From the NCBI GenBank assembly GCA_016288205.1, contig JAEEYO010000057.1, forward strand, positions 54,108 through 118,107: 64,000 nt of DNA. Direction: 5' to 3'. Under the pieces are notes generated by a model. It searched no databases, had not been told where the DNA came from, and was given only the letters and a program-made list of their open reading frames with translations. Shown piece after piece: positions 43,425-53,447 of this stretch. Source of the DNA: Treponema sp. Lineage in GTDB: Bacteria > Spirochaetota > Spirochaetia > Treponematales > Treponemataceae. Position 1 is the stretch's first letter. Every line of letters begins with the position of its first letter. Both the position numbers and the translations under genes were made by a program.

Positions 43425-44012
43425 TCAGAAAGCATGGACGGCACGGACGTTGAATCTCTTTCCCTTTGCGTCCACCGTTGATGTCTTATTTTTTCTTGCC
43501 CATGCGGATCCGTCGGACTCCTCTGACGATGACCAGTAGAATTCCTTGCTCGTCACGTTCAGCTGCTCCAGCGAAAGATTGGTGAAAACCAGCTTAAGCT
43601 CGTCGCTCGATGGCAAAAACCAGTCTCCCGGCTTGGTCGTCTTTGTCCTGTACTCAAAGCATGCGTATGCCGCGCAGTTTTCCACGGTCACTTCTTCCGG
43701 GCAGAGTCCCGCGTATGCAATCAAAAATGTGTTCGCCTTGCCGCTTCCGATCGCGTAGGTCTCGTCCAAATCCTCCAGAAACACGGCGGGAGAAGGAGTC
43801 CATGTGGTCTGTCCCAAATCCTCCTTTGAGACCTCCAGATAGTGGCATGTCTCCACGCTGCCCATTCCGTCATCCACTTCAAATCCCGATTTACTCACAT
43901 AAAAAACGATTCCGCCGCCCGGCCCCATGTCGCCAATCTTGTACTCCTTCGCGAAAGAGAGCGTTCCGGCAAGCGCCAGCATAAATAAAATAACTTTTTT
44001 CATAGCTTTCAT
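43425..44012 (-). CDS. Secreted DUF1566-type protein
   Basis: 195 residues. A signal peptide (about 1-21) is followed by the pattern KIGDMGPGGGIVFYVSKSGF typical of spirochaete exported DUF1566/Lcl-like proteins, then KPGDWFLPSSDELKLVFTN, EFYWSSSEESDGSAWA and the terminal FNVRAVHAF. The fold is related to C-type lectins. Role unknown; surface or periplasmic binding is the family's usual suggestion. GGGAG precedes the first ATG, and a second ATG 9 nt later is also possible. Confidence 0.85.
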   Translation of the reverse strand: MKAMKKVILFMLALAGTLSFAKEYKIGDMGPGGGIVFYVSKSGFEVDDGMGSVETCHYLEVSKEDLGQTTWTPSPAVFLEDLDETYAIGSGKANTFLIAYAGLCPEEVTVENCAAYACFEYRTKTTKPGDWFLPSSDELKLVFTNLSLEQLNVTSKEFYWSSSEESDGSAWARKNKTSTVDAKGKRFNVRAVHAF

Positions 44013-44102
44013 AGCAATCTCCCAAAATCCCTAAGACTGATTCCCTGAGTCTTCCCTCCATTATATATAAAACAACAAAAAATGAAAAGGTGTCACTGAT
44101 TA

Positions 44103-44131
44103 TTGAATTGATTCAAAAGTTCTGATATGAT
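44103..44131 (+). promoter_or_regulatory. Promoter of fabF
   Basis: TTGAAT, 17-bp spacer, TATGAT, giving a leader of about 30 nt with GAAGGAG before the ATG. Confidence 0.75.
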
Positions 44132-44169
44132 TTTTCTATCATCAAACAAGCAGAGCGAAGGAGTATGGC

Positions 44170-45429
44170 ATGGCACAGAGACGGGTCGTGGTAACAGGCA
44201 TGGGCGTGGTTTCCCCGGTCGGAAATACGGTGGAAGAAGCATGGGATTCAGTGAAAAACGGCAGGAGCGGGGTCGGTCCCATCACGCTTTTTGACACGGA
44301 GGAGTTCCCAGTAAAGATTGCTGCGGAGGTAAAGGATTTTGACCCGGAGAGATACGGTCTCTCATCAAGGGATTTACGAAAGACAGCGCGCTTCACAAGA
44401 TTTTTGGTCGCAGCGTCGGCACAGGCAATCCAGGACGCGGGTCTCTCCAAGGAGCAGATTTCCAGCGGAAAGGCCGGTATAATGGTAGGAAACTGCATAG
44501 GCGGACTCGATGCCATTGAGGAAGGATACAAGAATTATTTTGACGAAAGCCGCGGACCGTTCAGGATGCCGCCCCTGATTGCGCCGGAATATCTCATAAA
44601 CGAGGCGGCCGCAAATGTGAGCATGATGTTCGGATTCAGGGGACCTAGCTACACGCTTGGAACCGCATGTGCATCCGGAACTGACGCGATTGGAGCAGCC
44701 CTTGACCTCATCCGGTCGGGAAGACTTGACGTGTGTCTGAGCGGAGGAACCGAGGCCATCATCAACGGATTCGGAGTCGCATCCTTCGCACTTCTCCACG
44801 CGCTCTCATCGCATTACAATGACCAGCCCCAGAAAGCGAGCAGACCGTTCGACAAGGACAGGGACGGATTCGTCATGGGAGAGGGATCGGCAGTCCTGAT
44901 GCTTGAGGAACTGGAGCACGCACAAAAACGAGGGGCAAAAATCTACGCTGAGATTGCGGGTTACGGAGCCTCTTCGGACGCATATCACATAACGGCACCT
45001 CTCAAGGACGGAAGCGGAGCGGCAATGGCGGTAAAGGCAGCCCTTGAGGACGCGGGGATGAAAGCTGAGGAAATCCAGTACTACAACGCGCACGGAACCT
45101 CAACCCACGCTAACGACTCAGGAGAGACATCCATGCTCAAGCTCGTGTTCGGGGATTATGCGAAAAAACTCCACATCTCATCCACAAAGAGCATGACGGG
45201 ACATTTGATCGGTGCAGCAGGTGCGATTGAGGCTCTTTTCTGCGTGAAGGCAATAAACGACGGATTTGTTCCGCCCACAATCAACCTTGAGAATCCTGAC
45301 GTGGAGGGGGGATGCGACCTGGACTACACGGCGAACAAGGGACTGAGCGTGGAGATAAACGCGGCTGCATCAGCGTCCCTCGGTTTCGGAGGACACAACG
45401 GCTGCCTCGTAATAAAAAAGTTCCTTTAG
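44170..45429 (+). CDS. fabF: Beta-ketoacyl-ACP synthase II
   Basis: 419 residues, the standard length. The Cys-His-His active site is present: nucleophile in LGTACASGTDAIG, histidines in YNAHGTSTHAND and TGHLIGAAGAIEA. The N-terminus VVVTGMGVVSPVGNTVEEAW and the C-terminal SLGFGGHNGCLVI are typical. It condenses malonyl-ACP with acyl-ACP in fatty-acid elongation. No other fab gene or acpP is beside it in the window. The stop overlaps that of the convergent JetD-like gene. Confidence 0.96.
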   Translation: MAQRRVVVTGMGVVSPVGNTVEEAWDSVKNGRSGVGPITLFDTEEFPVKIAAEVKDFDPERYGLSSRDLRKTARFTRFLVAASAQAIQDAGLSKEQISSGKAGIMVGNCIGGLDAIEEGYKNYFDESRGPFRMPPLIAPEYLINEAAANVSMMFGFRGPSYTLGTACASGTDAIGAALDLIRSGRLDVCLSGGTEAIINGFGVASFALLHALSSHYNDQPQKASRPFDKDRDGFVMGEGSAVLMLEELEHAQKRGAKIYAEIAGYGASSDAYHITAPLKDGSGAAMAVKAALEDAGMKAEEIQYYNAHGTSTHANDSGETSMLKLVFGDYAKKLHISSTKSMTGHLIGAAGAIEALFCVKAINDGFVPPTINLENPDVEGGCDLDYTANKGLSVEINAAASASLGFGGHNGCLVIKKFL

Positions 45430-46661
45430 TCATCGCTCTGGGTCTTGATTTTTTCAAGCATCTCAAGCATGTATTCGGGCGGGATTCTGTCCTGCGAAAA
45501 ATGATTCTTCACCTTCGCCGCCCGAAGCGACTCAAAGGTCTGTGTTTCCTCGTCCGTCATGTTCTTGGGAACCGCATCATTTTTGAGCCGTCCACCGCTC
45601 TCTCCGTGAGTCCTGAATTTCTTCCAAGTCTCCATGTCAAGGCAAAGGCTCTTCGCATCCGGAAATGTATTCCTGAAAGTTGAGATAACGTCAAAGCTGT
45701 GCTCGTCAATGTCTCCGAAGTAAACGATTTTGAAGCGCTTGAGCCAGTCGCAGAGTTTCAGGGTGTTCACGGCGTAATCAGGACCGAAAATGCAGAACAC
45801 ATGCTCCGAGCAGGGGAAGGTCTTGAAAACGGACTCGCTTTTTACAATCAGCACTATGTCTATGTCACGCAGGAAGGTCGTCTGGTTCAGATGCGTAAAA
45901 TCATCCAGGGTCAGGGCAATCTCCTCCGGGGTCAGACGTCCGAGTTTCAGCGGAGACTCCCTTGAGAGGGACCGGAAGCGGATTAAAAATGTCCTTGCGG
46001 GACTCTCGCTCACGGCATACAAGTCGCGGGAAGGCTCTTCGGCAGGCTCAGATTCAGTTTCGGTCTCCTGATTTTTCCCGGGACACAGCGAGTGAATCAA
46101 AGTCTTGTTCGCGTCAATGAAATCCGGGGGAAAATTCAAGGATGCCGATGAAGCCTCGTTCGGATTTGAGATTCGCCGCACGCAAAGGGCAATGTTGTGC
46201 CAGAACTGAAGTCCCTCAGGATGCTCCACGGTCAGATCGCGCACATGCTTTTTCGCCCACTCACAAAGATGCTCCGAACTCACGAAATTTTCCTGGACGA
46301 GTCCAGTCAGCGCAGTCTTAAGTGTCTCCACCCTCTGACGCACATTTATGAAATCCAGATAATCGGCCTCGGTGGAAAAATAAACCTGCTTTATGATGCT
46401 CTTTCTTCCGCTGCTCCTCGTGTTCACCGACTCCATGTCAAGGGAAAATCCGCGTCCGGTTTTGTTTTTGCTCACGACAAAAATATCCACCATGTCCTGC
46501 GCGTGTTCTTTCAAAGTGTCGGAAAAGCGGCTGTTGTTGGTCATCACGACCATGGGGAAAAACTCCACATTGCCCGCCACACCGCAAATGTCCTCGATGA
46601 CATAATTCAGATAGTCGCTGAACATCTGCGAGGATTTCTGTTTGATTTCTTCAACCGTCAT
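45426..46661 (-). CDS. JetD-like protein (DUF3322/DUF2220), solitary
   Basis: 411 residues. The C-terminal part has the DUF2220/Toprim-like signature IVYFGDIDEHSFDVISTFRN, followed by AKSLCLDMETWKKF, which matches the JetD subunit of Wadjet anti-plasmid systems. In Wadjet the D subunit cuts DNA held by the JetABC condensin-like complex. No jetA, jetB or jetC lies beside this gene, on either strand. An acidic linker (about 195-210) separates the two halves. It could be a Wadjet remnant or a solo nuclease with another partner. The ATG has GAAAG upstream. Confidence 0.75.
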   Translation of the reverse strand: MTVEEIKQKSSQMFSDYLNYVIEDICGVAGNVEFFPMVVMTNNSRFSDTLKEHAQDMVDIFVVSKNKTGRGFSLDMESVNTRSSGRKSIIKQVYFSTEADYLDFINVRQRVETLKTALTGLVQENFVSSEHLCEWAKKHVRDLTVEHPEGLQFWHNIALCVRRISNPNEASSASLNFPPDFIDANKTLIHSLCPGKNQETETESEPAEEPSRDLYAVSESPARTFLIRFRSLSRESPLKLGRLTPEEIALTLDDFTHLNQTTFLRDIDIVLIVKSESVFKTFPCSEHVFCIFGPDYAVNTLKLCDWLKRFKIVYFGDIDEHSFDVISTFRNTFPDAKSLCLDMETWKKFRTHGESGGRLKNDAVPKNMTDEETQTFESLRAAKVKNHFSQDRIPPEYMLEMLEKIKTQSDD

Positions 46662-46690
46662 TTTTCACTTTCCTCTTATCTGATGAAATC

Positions 46691-48619
46691 TCAAGCCTGA
46701 GAACCGTCGCCCTTTTGAACGAGCTCCTGCGGGATGCACCGGAAGTACACGTCAAACAAGCGCTCGCTGTCTATGGGCTTGCTGACGTAATCAGTAAATC
46801 CGAGCTCCAGATACTGGTCACGGAGTCCGGGAACCATGTTTGCGGTAAGCGCGATGAATGGTGTGAACCGGTTCAGGTTTCCGCCAAGGTTCTGTGATTT
46901 CCTGAGGGTCTCCATTCCGTCCATCTCAGGCATCATAATGTCCATGAAGATTATGTCGAACTTCTGCTTTTTAAGAAGCTCAAGGCAGGTAGCACCGCTC
47001 TCACAGGTAACAACCTTGGCACCGGTACGCTTCAAAAATCCGCTCGCGACAATCAGGTTCACGTTATTGTCATCTACCACAAGGACAGTCGCATTCGGTG
47101 TCTTGTACTGCTCGTCCTCGGTTTTTCCCTCGCTTCTCTGAACCTCCATCTTCATCTCGCCAAGGGTCTTTCCGTCAACGATTTTCTGCGGAATGCGCGC
47201 CGTGAATTTTGAGCCCTCGCCGAAATTGCTCTCCACCGTGATTGTTCCCTGCATCATCTCAACGAGACGCTTGACGATTACAAGTCCGAGTCCGGTTCCT
47301 CCGACGCTCCTGTTCTTGGGCTCATCCAGACGCTCAAAGCTGATGAACAGATTTTCCAAATCCTCCTCACGGATTCCTATTCCAGTGTCAATTACGGAAA
47401 TCACGAGGTAAAGCGTGTCGCCCTTTATCTCTCCCCCGATTTTCAGACCCACGGAACCCAGCTTCGTGAATTTCAGTCCGTTGTCTAAAAGATTTCTCAG
47501 TATCTGCCTGATTCTGAACTCGTCACCGTAAAGACATTCGGGCAGCGACTGATCCACATCCAGCTTGAATTCCAACACCTGTGACTTTGCGACCGGCGCA
47601 TAAAAAAGCTCAAGCTCCCTGATAAGAGAAAGAAGGTGGTAGTCCATCTCCACGAGGGACATCTTGCCCGACTCAATCTTGGAGTAGTCCAGGATGTCGT
47701 TGATTATGGCAAGGAGAGCCTTTCCGGAACTGCGCATCTTGACGGCGTAATCATGCACTTTCTCCATGTCCTCGGTGTTCAGAATCATCTCGTCAAGACC
47801 AAGGACGGCATTCATCGGGGTGCGTATCTCGTGTGACATGCTGGCAAGAAATCCGCTTTTCGCCTCATTCGCGTTCTGAGCCTCAATCTTCGCCTTTTCG
47901 AGTGAGAGCATGACATTCTTCAGCTTTTTGAAATCCGCGTTCTCAATGGCGAAATACCAGAGATAGAGTCCTACGACGGCAGAGAAAGTCGTTATGGTGA
48001 CCAGTCCGTGAAGCGCGGGCTGAATGGCCATTCCGCCGAAGGAACACGCGATGGCAAGAATCATCACGAAGCGGCTTTCCTTTGGCTGCTCGTACAAATC
48101 CAAAATAAAGATTATCAGGGCGAACGCAATCAGCACGGCGGGGAACATATAGCCCACCCAAAGATAGAGAGGTCCGCGGGTCAGGTCGTAGCGGTTCTGA
48201 AGCGGATCATAGGTGACGATCCATCCGGTGTGTATGTTTATGAGGCAGAACACGGTGTAAAGGCTGAAAGCGACGGTGCAGAAAATCATGAACACACTGA
48301 GGAGCTTCGATCTCTCCGGGACAAAATGAATCAGGTACAGGATGTATGTGTACGTCATCAGTGATGAGGTGATGAAATTGACCGACTGCAAAAAACGCGG
48401 GATATAATATGTGGATCCCGGGCCGAACGGAAGAAAATAGCACAGGGAGCGCAGAATCTCAACGAGAGACGCGGCGAAACATGCGACGACCACCAGCCGG
48501 AAATAAAAATTTCTCTTCTCGGTGCTGTACTTGACTCTGGTAAAAATATAGAGCAGCATAGAAAACAGCAGCGACGCGACGCAAAAATATATTCTCGGCT
48601 GACTTAAAAATACTTTCAT
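46691..48619 (-). CDS. 7TM hybrid histidine kinase, short member of a tandem trio
   Basis: 642 residues. About seven N-terminal transmembrane helices (to about residue 225), HisKA with [20 protein letters not shown] (acceptor His near 265), HATPase with VIDTGIGIREEDL and VGGTGLGLVIVKRL, and a receiver with VLVVDDNNVNLIVASGF and FMDIMMPEMDG. Unlike its two neighbours it lacks an HPt domain, so the receiver must pass phosphate to another protein, perhaps the HPt of a paralogue. The start at 48619 has AAGGAG upstream. Signal unknown. Confidence 0.9.
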   Translation of the reverse strand: MKVFLSQPRIYFCVASLLFSMLLYIFTRVKYSTEKRNFYFRLVVVACFAASLVEILRSLCYFLPFGPGSTYYIPRFLQSVNFITSSLMTYTYILYLIHFVPERSKLLSVFMIFCTVAFSLYTVFCLINIHTGWIVTYDPLQNRYDLTRGPLYLWVGYMFPAVLIAFALIIFILDLYEQPKESRFVMILAIACSFGGMAIQPALHGLVTITTFSAVVGLYLWYFAIENADFKKLKNVMLSLEKAKIEAQNANEAKSGFLASMSHEIRTPMNAVLGLDEMILNTEDMEKVHDYAVKMRSSGKALLAIINDILDYSKIESGKMSLVEMDYHLLSLIRELELFYAPVAKSQVLEFKLDVDQSLPECLYGDEFRIRQILRNLLDNGLKFTKLGSVGLKIGGEIKGDTLYLVISVIDTGIGIREEDLENLFISFERLDEPKNRSVGGTGLGLVIVKRLVEMMQGTITVESNFGEGSKFTARIPQKIVDGKTLGEMKMEVQRSEGKTEDEQYKTPNATVLVVDDNNVNLIVASGFLKRTGAKVVTCESGATCLELLKKQKFDIIFMDIMMPEMDGMETLRKSQNLGGNLNRFTPFIALTANMVPGLRDQYLELGFTDYVSKPIDSERLFDVYFRCIPQELVQKGDGSQA

Positions 48620-48665
48620 CCTGACTCCTTGCAAATTCTCCACCGTCCGGCGGATCCATTTTCTC

Positions 48666-51056
48666 CTAAAGCTCGTCCCTCAGCTTCGCGGCTTCACCCG
48701 CAATTTCCGTATACATGGCAAGGAAGGGACCGTGCGACTTCTCTATGAAATCGATTTTCTCATCCACGCTGGTTCCCGCCATAATGTCCTTGCATGCGAA
48801 TTCCAGGGCCTTTGCCTTTTCCCCGAAATCCGCGGCACCGAGCATAAATCCGTTTGACTTGAGAGCATGGACCAAAATCTCGTAGTTGTTCCAGTCCTTT
48901 GCCAAAATGAATTTCACGAGCTTGGCCTTGTTCATGCCGCACTCATCCGAAAAGACGCCGAGAAGGGTTTTATAAAGCTCCCTGTCTCCGCCACATTTGC
49001 TGACTCCTTCGTTTCTGTCAATCATACGATCTGCCTCCTTTTTCTCCGCAGCATCCGAGTCTGCCCCGCCAGCCGATTCCTTTCTCTCCTCCGGTTCACT
49101 TTTGGCTATATTCTCTTTATCTGATTTCCTTTCATCCGCGGCTCCATCTTCCGTTGCATCCACAATCAGGTCCTGGGAGATGTTCCTGAAAAACACGTCG
49201 TAAAGAATCCTGCTGTCAATGGGCTTGCTCACATAATCCGTGAATCCCAGCGACAGGTAGCGCTCCCTCATTCCGGAGATTGCGTTTGCCGTAAGTGCGA
49301 TTACCGGAGTGAACCTGTTCATGTTTCCGTTCATCGTCCTGGATTTTTCCAAGGTCTCCACACCGTCCATGTCCGGCATCATGTGGTCAAGGAAGATTAT
49401 GTCATAGCGCGTTTTCTTCATCAGCTCAAGACATGCCGCTCCGCTCTCACAGGTCGTAATGCTCGCACGGGTACGTTTCAGGAATCCTGTCGCGACGACG
49501 AGGTTCACCGAATTGTCATCCACAACAAGGACCTTCGCGCCGGGAGCAATCTGCTTGTCGGTTATGGACTCCTTCGTTTCCTCCATGCTTGAGTCGTTGT
49601 ACTGCGAGATGGTTTTGTTTCCCACAATCTTCTGCGGGATGTGCACTGAAAAAACCGATCCCTTGCCGAAAACGCTCTCAACGTCAACGCTTCCGCCCAT
49701 CAGATGCACGAAATGCTTCACGATGGCAAGTCCGAGTCCGGTTCCCTCTATGCTGCGGTTTCTCTTCTCGTCAATGCGCTTGAAACTTGAGAAGAGATTC
49801 GGCAGGTTCTCCTTTTTGATTCCGATTCCAGTGTCCCTGACCGAAATGTGCAGATAGAGCACCGACCCCTCCACATTTCCATGCACCGAAAGCTCAACGA
49901 AGCCCTGCTTTGTATACTTCACGGCGTTGTTCAGAAGATTCGTAATCACCTGCCTGATTCTCACCTCGTCACCGTAAAGCTCGTCGCACAGATTCTCGTC
50001 AATGTCGGTTTTGTAGGCAAGACTCTGCTTGGACGCCTTCATGCTGAACTGCAAATTGATGTCGCGCAGGACCGCCGCAAGATGATAGTTCGTCTCAACG
50101 AGGGACATCTTTCCGGCCTCAATCTTGGAGAAATCAAGGATGTCGTTGATGATTGAAAGCAGGGCCTTTCCCGAGCTCTGGATGTTCCTCGCGTACTCAC
50201 CGATCTCGTCAAGGTCGCGGGAGTTCAGAATCATCTCGTCAAGCCCAAGGACGGCATTCATCGGCGTGCGGATCTCGTGGGACATGTTCGCAAGGAAAGC
50301 GCTCTTCGCCTGGTTTGCGTCATAAGCTTTTCTCTGAGCCTCCTGCAAAGCCTCGGTCACTTCCTCAAGCTTTCGGTAGTCGGAGTTCTCCACGGAAAAA
50401 TACCAGAAGAAAAGACCCAGCGTGGCCCCGTAAGTGGTGATGTTGAATTTCCCGTGGAGCATTGGCTGGAGGATCATTGAGCCTACCCCGCAGAGCATGG
50501 CCATTGTCATGGGGAACCTGATTTTTATGTTCTGCTTCCCGATGTGAAGGAAGAAAGTGATGAGCGCGGTTGACATCAGGAATGCAGGAATCATGTAGCC
50601 GACCACAAGATAGAGGGGGCCTCCGAACCACTCCCTCGTCTCGTGATTGAAGGAGCAGACCCAGCCGAAGTGGATGTTCAAAATCATTATGGCGGCATAA
50701 GCGGAATAAACGCAGATGTTTATCAGCCGCACAGATTTCATGACGCGGGTTTTCTCGCCCATGTAGAAGCTGACGTACTCGTAATAGAAAAAAGGCACCC
50801 CGCCCGTCACGAGGAAGCACATGGACTGCACGAACCTCTGGATGAAATAATTCAGCGGAGTATACGGCAGATCCACAATCATGCCCCTGATAAGCTCAAA
50901 CACAGTCGCGAGAGTCAGGGTAAAAACGAGGCTTCTGAAGATTTTGCTCTGCTTGCCGTCATTGTACTTTATGAACATGAAGCAGCACATCATAATGTCA
51001 AAAAAGAACGCCGCCAAGCAAAAATACAAATTTGGAAGATCTAAAAGTTTCGCCAT
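48666..51056 (-). CDS. 7TM hybrid histidine kinase with HPt, second member of the trio
   Basis: 796 residues. Same plan as its neighbours: seven transmembrane helices (about 5-230), HisKA ([10 protein letters not shown]), HATPase ([27 protein letters not shown]), receiver ([28 protein letters not shown]), a charged linker rich in Glu/Lys (about 635-680), and a C-terminal HPt domain with acceptor in [18 protein letters not shown]. The receiver acceptor region reads FLDHMMP, with a His after the Asp as in the third member. It lies 46 nt before the short kinase gene. Confidence 0.9.
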   Translation of the reverse strand: MAKLLDLPNLYFCLAAFFFDIMMCCFMFIKYNDGKQSKIFRSLVFTLTLATVFELIRGMIVDLPYTPLNYFIQRFVQSMCFLVTGGVPFFYYEYVSFYMGEKTRVMKSVRLINICVYSAYAAIMILNIHFGWVCSFNHETREWFGGPLYLVVGYMIPAFLMSTALITFFLHIGKQNIKIRFPMTMAMLCGVGSMILQPMLHGKFNITTYGATLGLFFWYFSVENSDYRKLEEVTEALQEAQRKAYDANQAKSAFLANMSHEIRTPMNAVLGLDEMILNSRDLDEIGEYARNIQSSGKALLSIINDILDFSKIEAGKMSLVETNYHLAAVLRDINLQFSMKASKQSLAYKTDIDENLCDELYGDEVRIRQVITNLLNNAVKYTKQGFVELSVHGNVEGSVLYLHISVRDTGIGIKKENLPNLFSSFKRIDEKRNRSIEGTGLGLAIVKHFVHLMGGSVDVESVFGKGSVFSVHIPQKIVGNKTISQYNDSSMEETKESITDKQIAPGAKVLVVDDNSVNLVVATGFLKRTRASITTCESGAACLELMKKTRYDIIFLDHMMPDMDGVETLEKSRTMNGNMNRFTPVIALTANAISGMRERYLSLGFTDYVSKPIDSRILYDVFFRNISQDLIVDATEDGAADERKSDKENIAKSEPEERKESAGGADSDAAEKKEADRMIDRNEGVSKCGGDRELYKTLLGVFSDECGMNKAKLVKFILAKDWNNYEILVHALKSNGFMLGAADFGEKAKALEFACKDIMAGTSVDEKIDFIEKSHGPFLAMYTEIAGEAAKLRDEL

Positions 51057-51083
51057 AAAACACCCCACAAATAAAAGCGAATT

Positions 51084-53447
51084 TCAATCATGTTCTGCAC
51101 CCGAAGTCACCGGCTCCCGAATGTAGTTTAGAGCCGCAACCGCGACATTTGTGTACAACTCCATCAGCACATCATGATTTTCTTCTATATAATTCTCCCA
51201 ATTTTTATATCCGCCCTCAATCTCATCCACGTCACCGGCTTTTTCCGGCTCAAGGATGTTTCTGCACGCCTTTTCCATATCCGCCGCCATATCGGCAAAG
51301 GAGTCCGCTCCCAGGGTCCGTCCGTTGGATTTCAGACCGTGTACAATTATGCGGTAGTTCTCCCAGTCATGCAGCATTAGAAATTTAGCCAGCTTTATCT
51401 GCGTCTCATCCCTGTCGCCCACAAACTGCTCCAAAAGCTGATGGTAAAGGTCAGAGTCCCCTCCGCAGAATTCTATGCCCTTCTCAGGATCAAGGTATTT
51501 CACACCGCTCTTTTTCTCCGCCACGGGTGCCTCGTCCGGCGTTTCCTTGGCATCCTGAATAAGGTTCGGGGAAATCAGCCTGTAGAAGACCTCGAAGAAA
51601 ACCTTGCTGTCAATCGGCTTGCTCACATAATCCGTGAATCCCAGCGCAAGATATTTCTCGCGCATTCCGCTTATGGCATTTGCGGTCAGGGCCACAATCG
51701 GCGTATAGAGGTTCTTGTTTCCGGGAAGCGTCCTTGAGAGATTCAGCACCTGCACTCCGTCCATCTCGGGCATCATGTGGTCAAGGAAGATTATGTCGTA
51801 GCGCTCCTTCTGCATAAGCTCAAGACAAGCCGCCCCGCTTTCACAGGTGGTAATCTGGGCATGGGTACGTGCAAGGAATCCCTTGGCGACGATCAGGTTC
51901 ACGGTATTGTCATCCACCACGAGAACCTTCGCGTCGGGAGCCCATTTTTCGTCGGTAATTGAGCGGGTGCGTGTCATCTCGTTTATCTTGCGGTAAGATG
52001 ATATGGTCTCGTTTCCGACAATCACCTGTGGAATCGTTATCGTGAAAGTTGAGCCGCGTCCGATCTCGCTCTCCACGTCTATGGTTCCTCCCATCAGCGT
52101 TATGAGCCTGTGCACGATGGAAAGACCGAGTCCTGTTCCCTCGACCATGTGCAGGTTCATCTCGTCCACGCGCTCGAAGCTCTGGAAGATTTTCGGAAGA
52201 TCGCTCTGCCGGATTCCGATTCCCGTGTCGCTCACCTCAATCAGGAGACTGACTCTCTTTTTTTCATAGAACGCACGGACTTTCAGCGTTATGCTTCCCT
52301 GCTTCGTGTATTTGATGGCGTTGTTCAGGATATTGGTCAGAATCTGGCGAAGACGGAACTCATCCCCGTAAAGATGCTCGGGGATCTCCCCTTCCACATC
52401 GGTATGGAAGTCCAGCTTCTGCCTTGTGGCGCGCATGGATGTCTGGAGGATAACGTCGTCAAGCATGTCGCACAGATGGTACTCGTTTTCCGAAAGCTCC
52501 ATTTTGCCCGACTCAATCTTGGAGAAGTCCAGGATGTCGTTGATTATGGCAAGCAGCGCCTTTCCCGAGCTCTGGATGTTCCTCGCATACTCATTGATCT
52601 CCGACTTGTCCCTTGAGTTCAGAATCATCTCGTCAAGTCCAAGCACGGCGTTCATCGGAGTACGGATCTCATGGGACATGTTCGCGAGGAAGGTGCTCTT
52701 TGCACGGCTGGCCTCCTGGGCTTTGGTCCTGGCGAATTCCAGCTCATTGGTGATAAGCAGCAGGTTCTGGTAGTCGGCGTTCTCCATTGCCATGTACCAT
52801 AGATAGTTCGCGAGCGTCATTCCGAACGTAACCAAAGTGAGCTTTCCGTTGGTGAAGGGCTGGAGCACCATCGCCGCGGCGGTCACAAAAAGGCTTGAGA
52901 AAATGAGGATGCGGACCGTCCTTGAATATTTCTTGAAATAACGCAAAAAGAGAACGAGGATGAAGACCATGAAGTAACAGGGAGGAATATAGCCCATCGC
53001 GATGTAAAGGGGGCCTCTCGCCCAGTAGCGGGTAACCTCGCTGTAGGTCGCAACCCAGCCGGTCTTGATGTTAGCCAGAAGAATGACCGTGACCAGATGC
53101 GCGAAAGTCAGGTTGATTACCCACCAGAGTTTTTTCGACTTGAAATCCTGGGCGACGGCTATGACATAGGACGCGTAGGCATAGGATGACCACATCGACG
53201 TGATGAAGCACAAAGAATAAAATATCCTCTTCAAGAGATTCGTTCCCGGAGTATAGGGCAAATCCCCAACGAGCACCCTGATAATCTCACATATGCAGGC
53301 AAGCGTAATAGTAAGTACCAGAATTCGGAACCTGCGACTGCTCGCACTCTGATAATACTTCACAACCATGAGAACGCACATGAGAATATCGAAAACCAGC
53401 GCCGCTAAGTCAAAGTAAATTTTCGGATGACTGAGAATATATTCCAT
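51084..53447 (-). CDS. 7TM hybrid histidine kinase with HPt, first member of the trio
   Basis: 787 residues. Seven transmembrane helices (about 10-230), HisKA ([10 protein letters not shown] near residue 262), HATPase (VSDTGIGIRQSDL, VEGTGLGLSIVHRL), receiver (VLVVDDNTVNLIVAKGF, FLDHMMPEMDG) and HPt (IVHGLKSNGRTLGADSF). AAGGATGGG precedes the ATG. With the next two genes it forms a tandem array of paralogues on one strand, 27-47 nt apart, with no separate response regulator. The signal sensed by the 7TM region is not known. Confidence 0.9.
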   Translation of the reverse strand: MEYILSHPKIYFDLAALVFDILMCVLMVVKYYQSASSRRFRILVLTITLACICEIIRVLVGDLPYTPGTNLLKRIFYSLCFITSMWSSYAYASYVIAVAQDFKSKKLWWVINLTFAHLVTVILLANIKTGWVATYSEVTRYWARGPLYIAMGYIPPCYFMVFILVLFLRYFKKYSRTVRILIFSSLFVTAAAMVLQPFTNGKLTLVTFGMTLANYLWYMAMENADYQNLLLITNELEFARTKAQEASRAKSTFLANMSHEIRTPMNAVLGLDEMILNSRDKSEINEYARNIQSSGKALLAIINDILDFSKIESGKMELSENEYHLCDMLDDVILQTSMRATRQKLDFHTDVEGEIPEHLYGDEFRLRQILTNILNNAIKYTKQGSITLKVRAFYEKKRVSLLIEVSDTGIGIRQSDLPKIFQSFERVDEMNLHMVEGTGLGLSIVHRLITLMGGTIDVESEIGRGSTFTITIPQVIVGNETISSYRKINEMTRTRSITDEKWAPDAKVLVVDDNTVNLIVAKGFLARTHAQITTCESGAACLELMQKERYDIIFLDHMMPEMDGVQVLNLSRTLPGNKNLYTPIVALTANAISGMREKYLALGFTDYVSKPIDSKVFFEVFYRLISPNLIQDAKETPDEAPVAEKKSGVKYLDPEKGIEFCGGDSDLYHQLLEQFVGDRDETQIKLAKFLMLHDWENYRIIVHGLKSNGRTLGADSFADMAADMEKACRNILEPEKAGDVDEIEGGYKNWENYIEENHDVLMELYTNVAVAALNYIREPVTSGAEHD

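Noticed and set aside
45426..46661. Complete Wadjet system
   Set aside because: Only a JetD-like gene is present; the neighbours are fabF and hybrid kinases.
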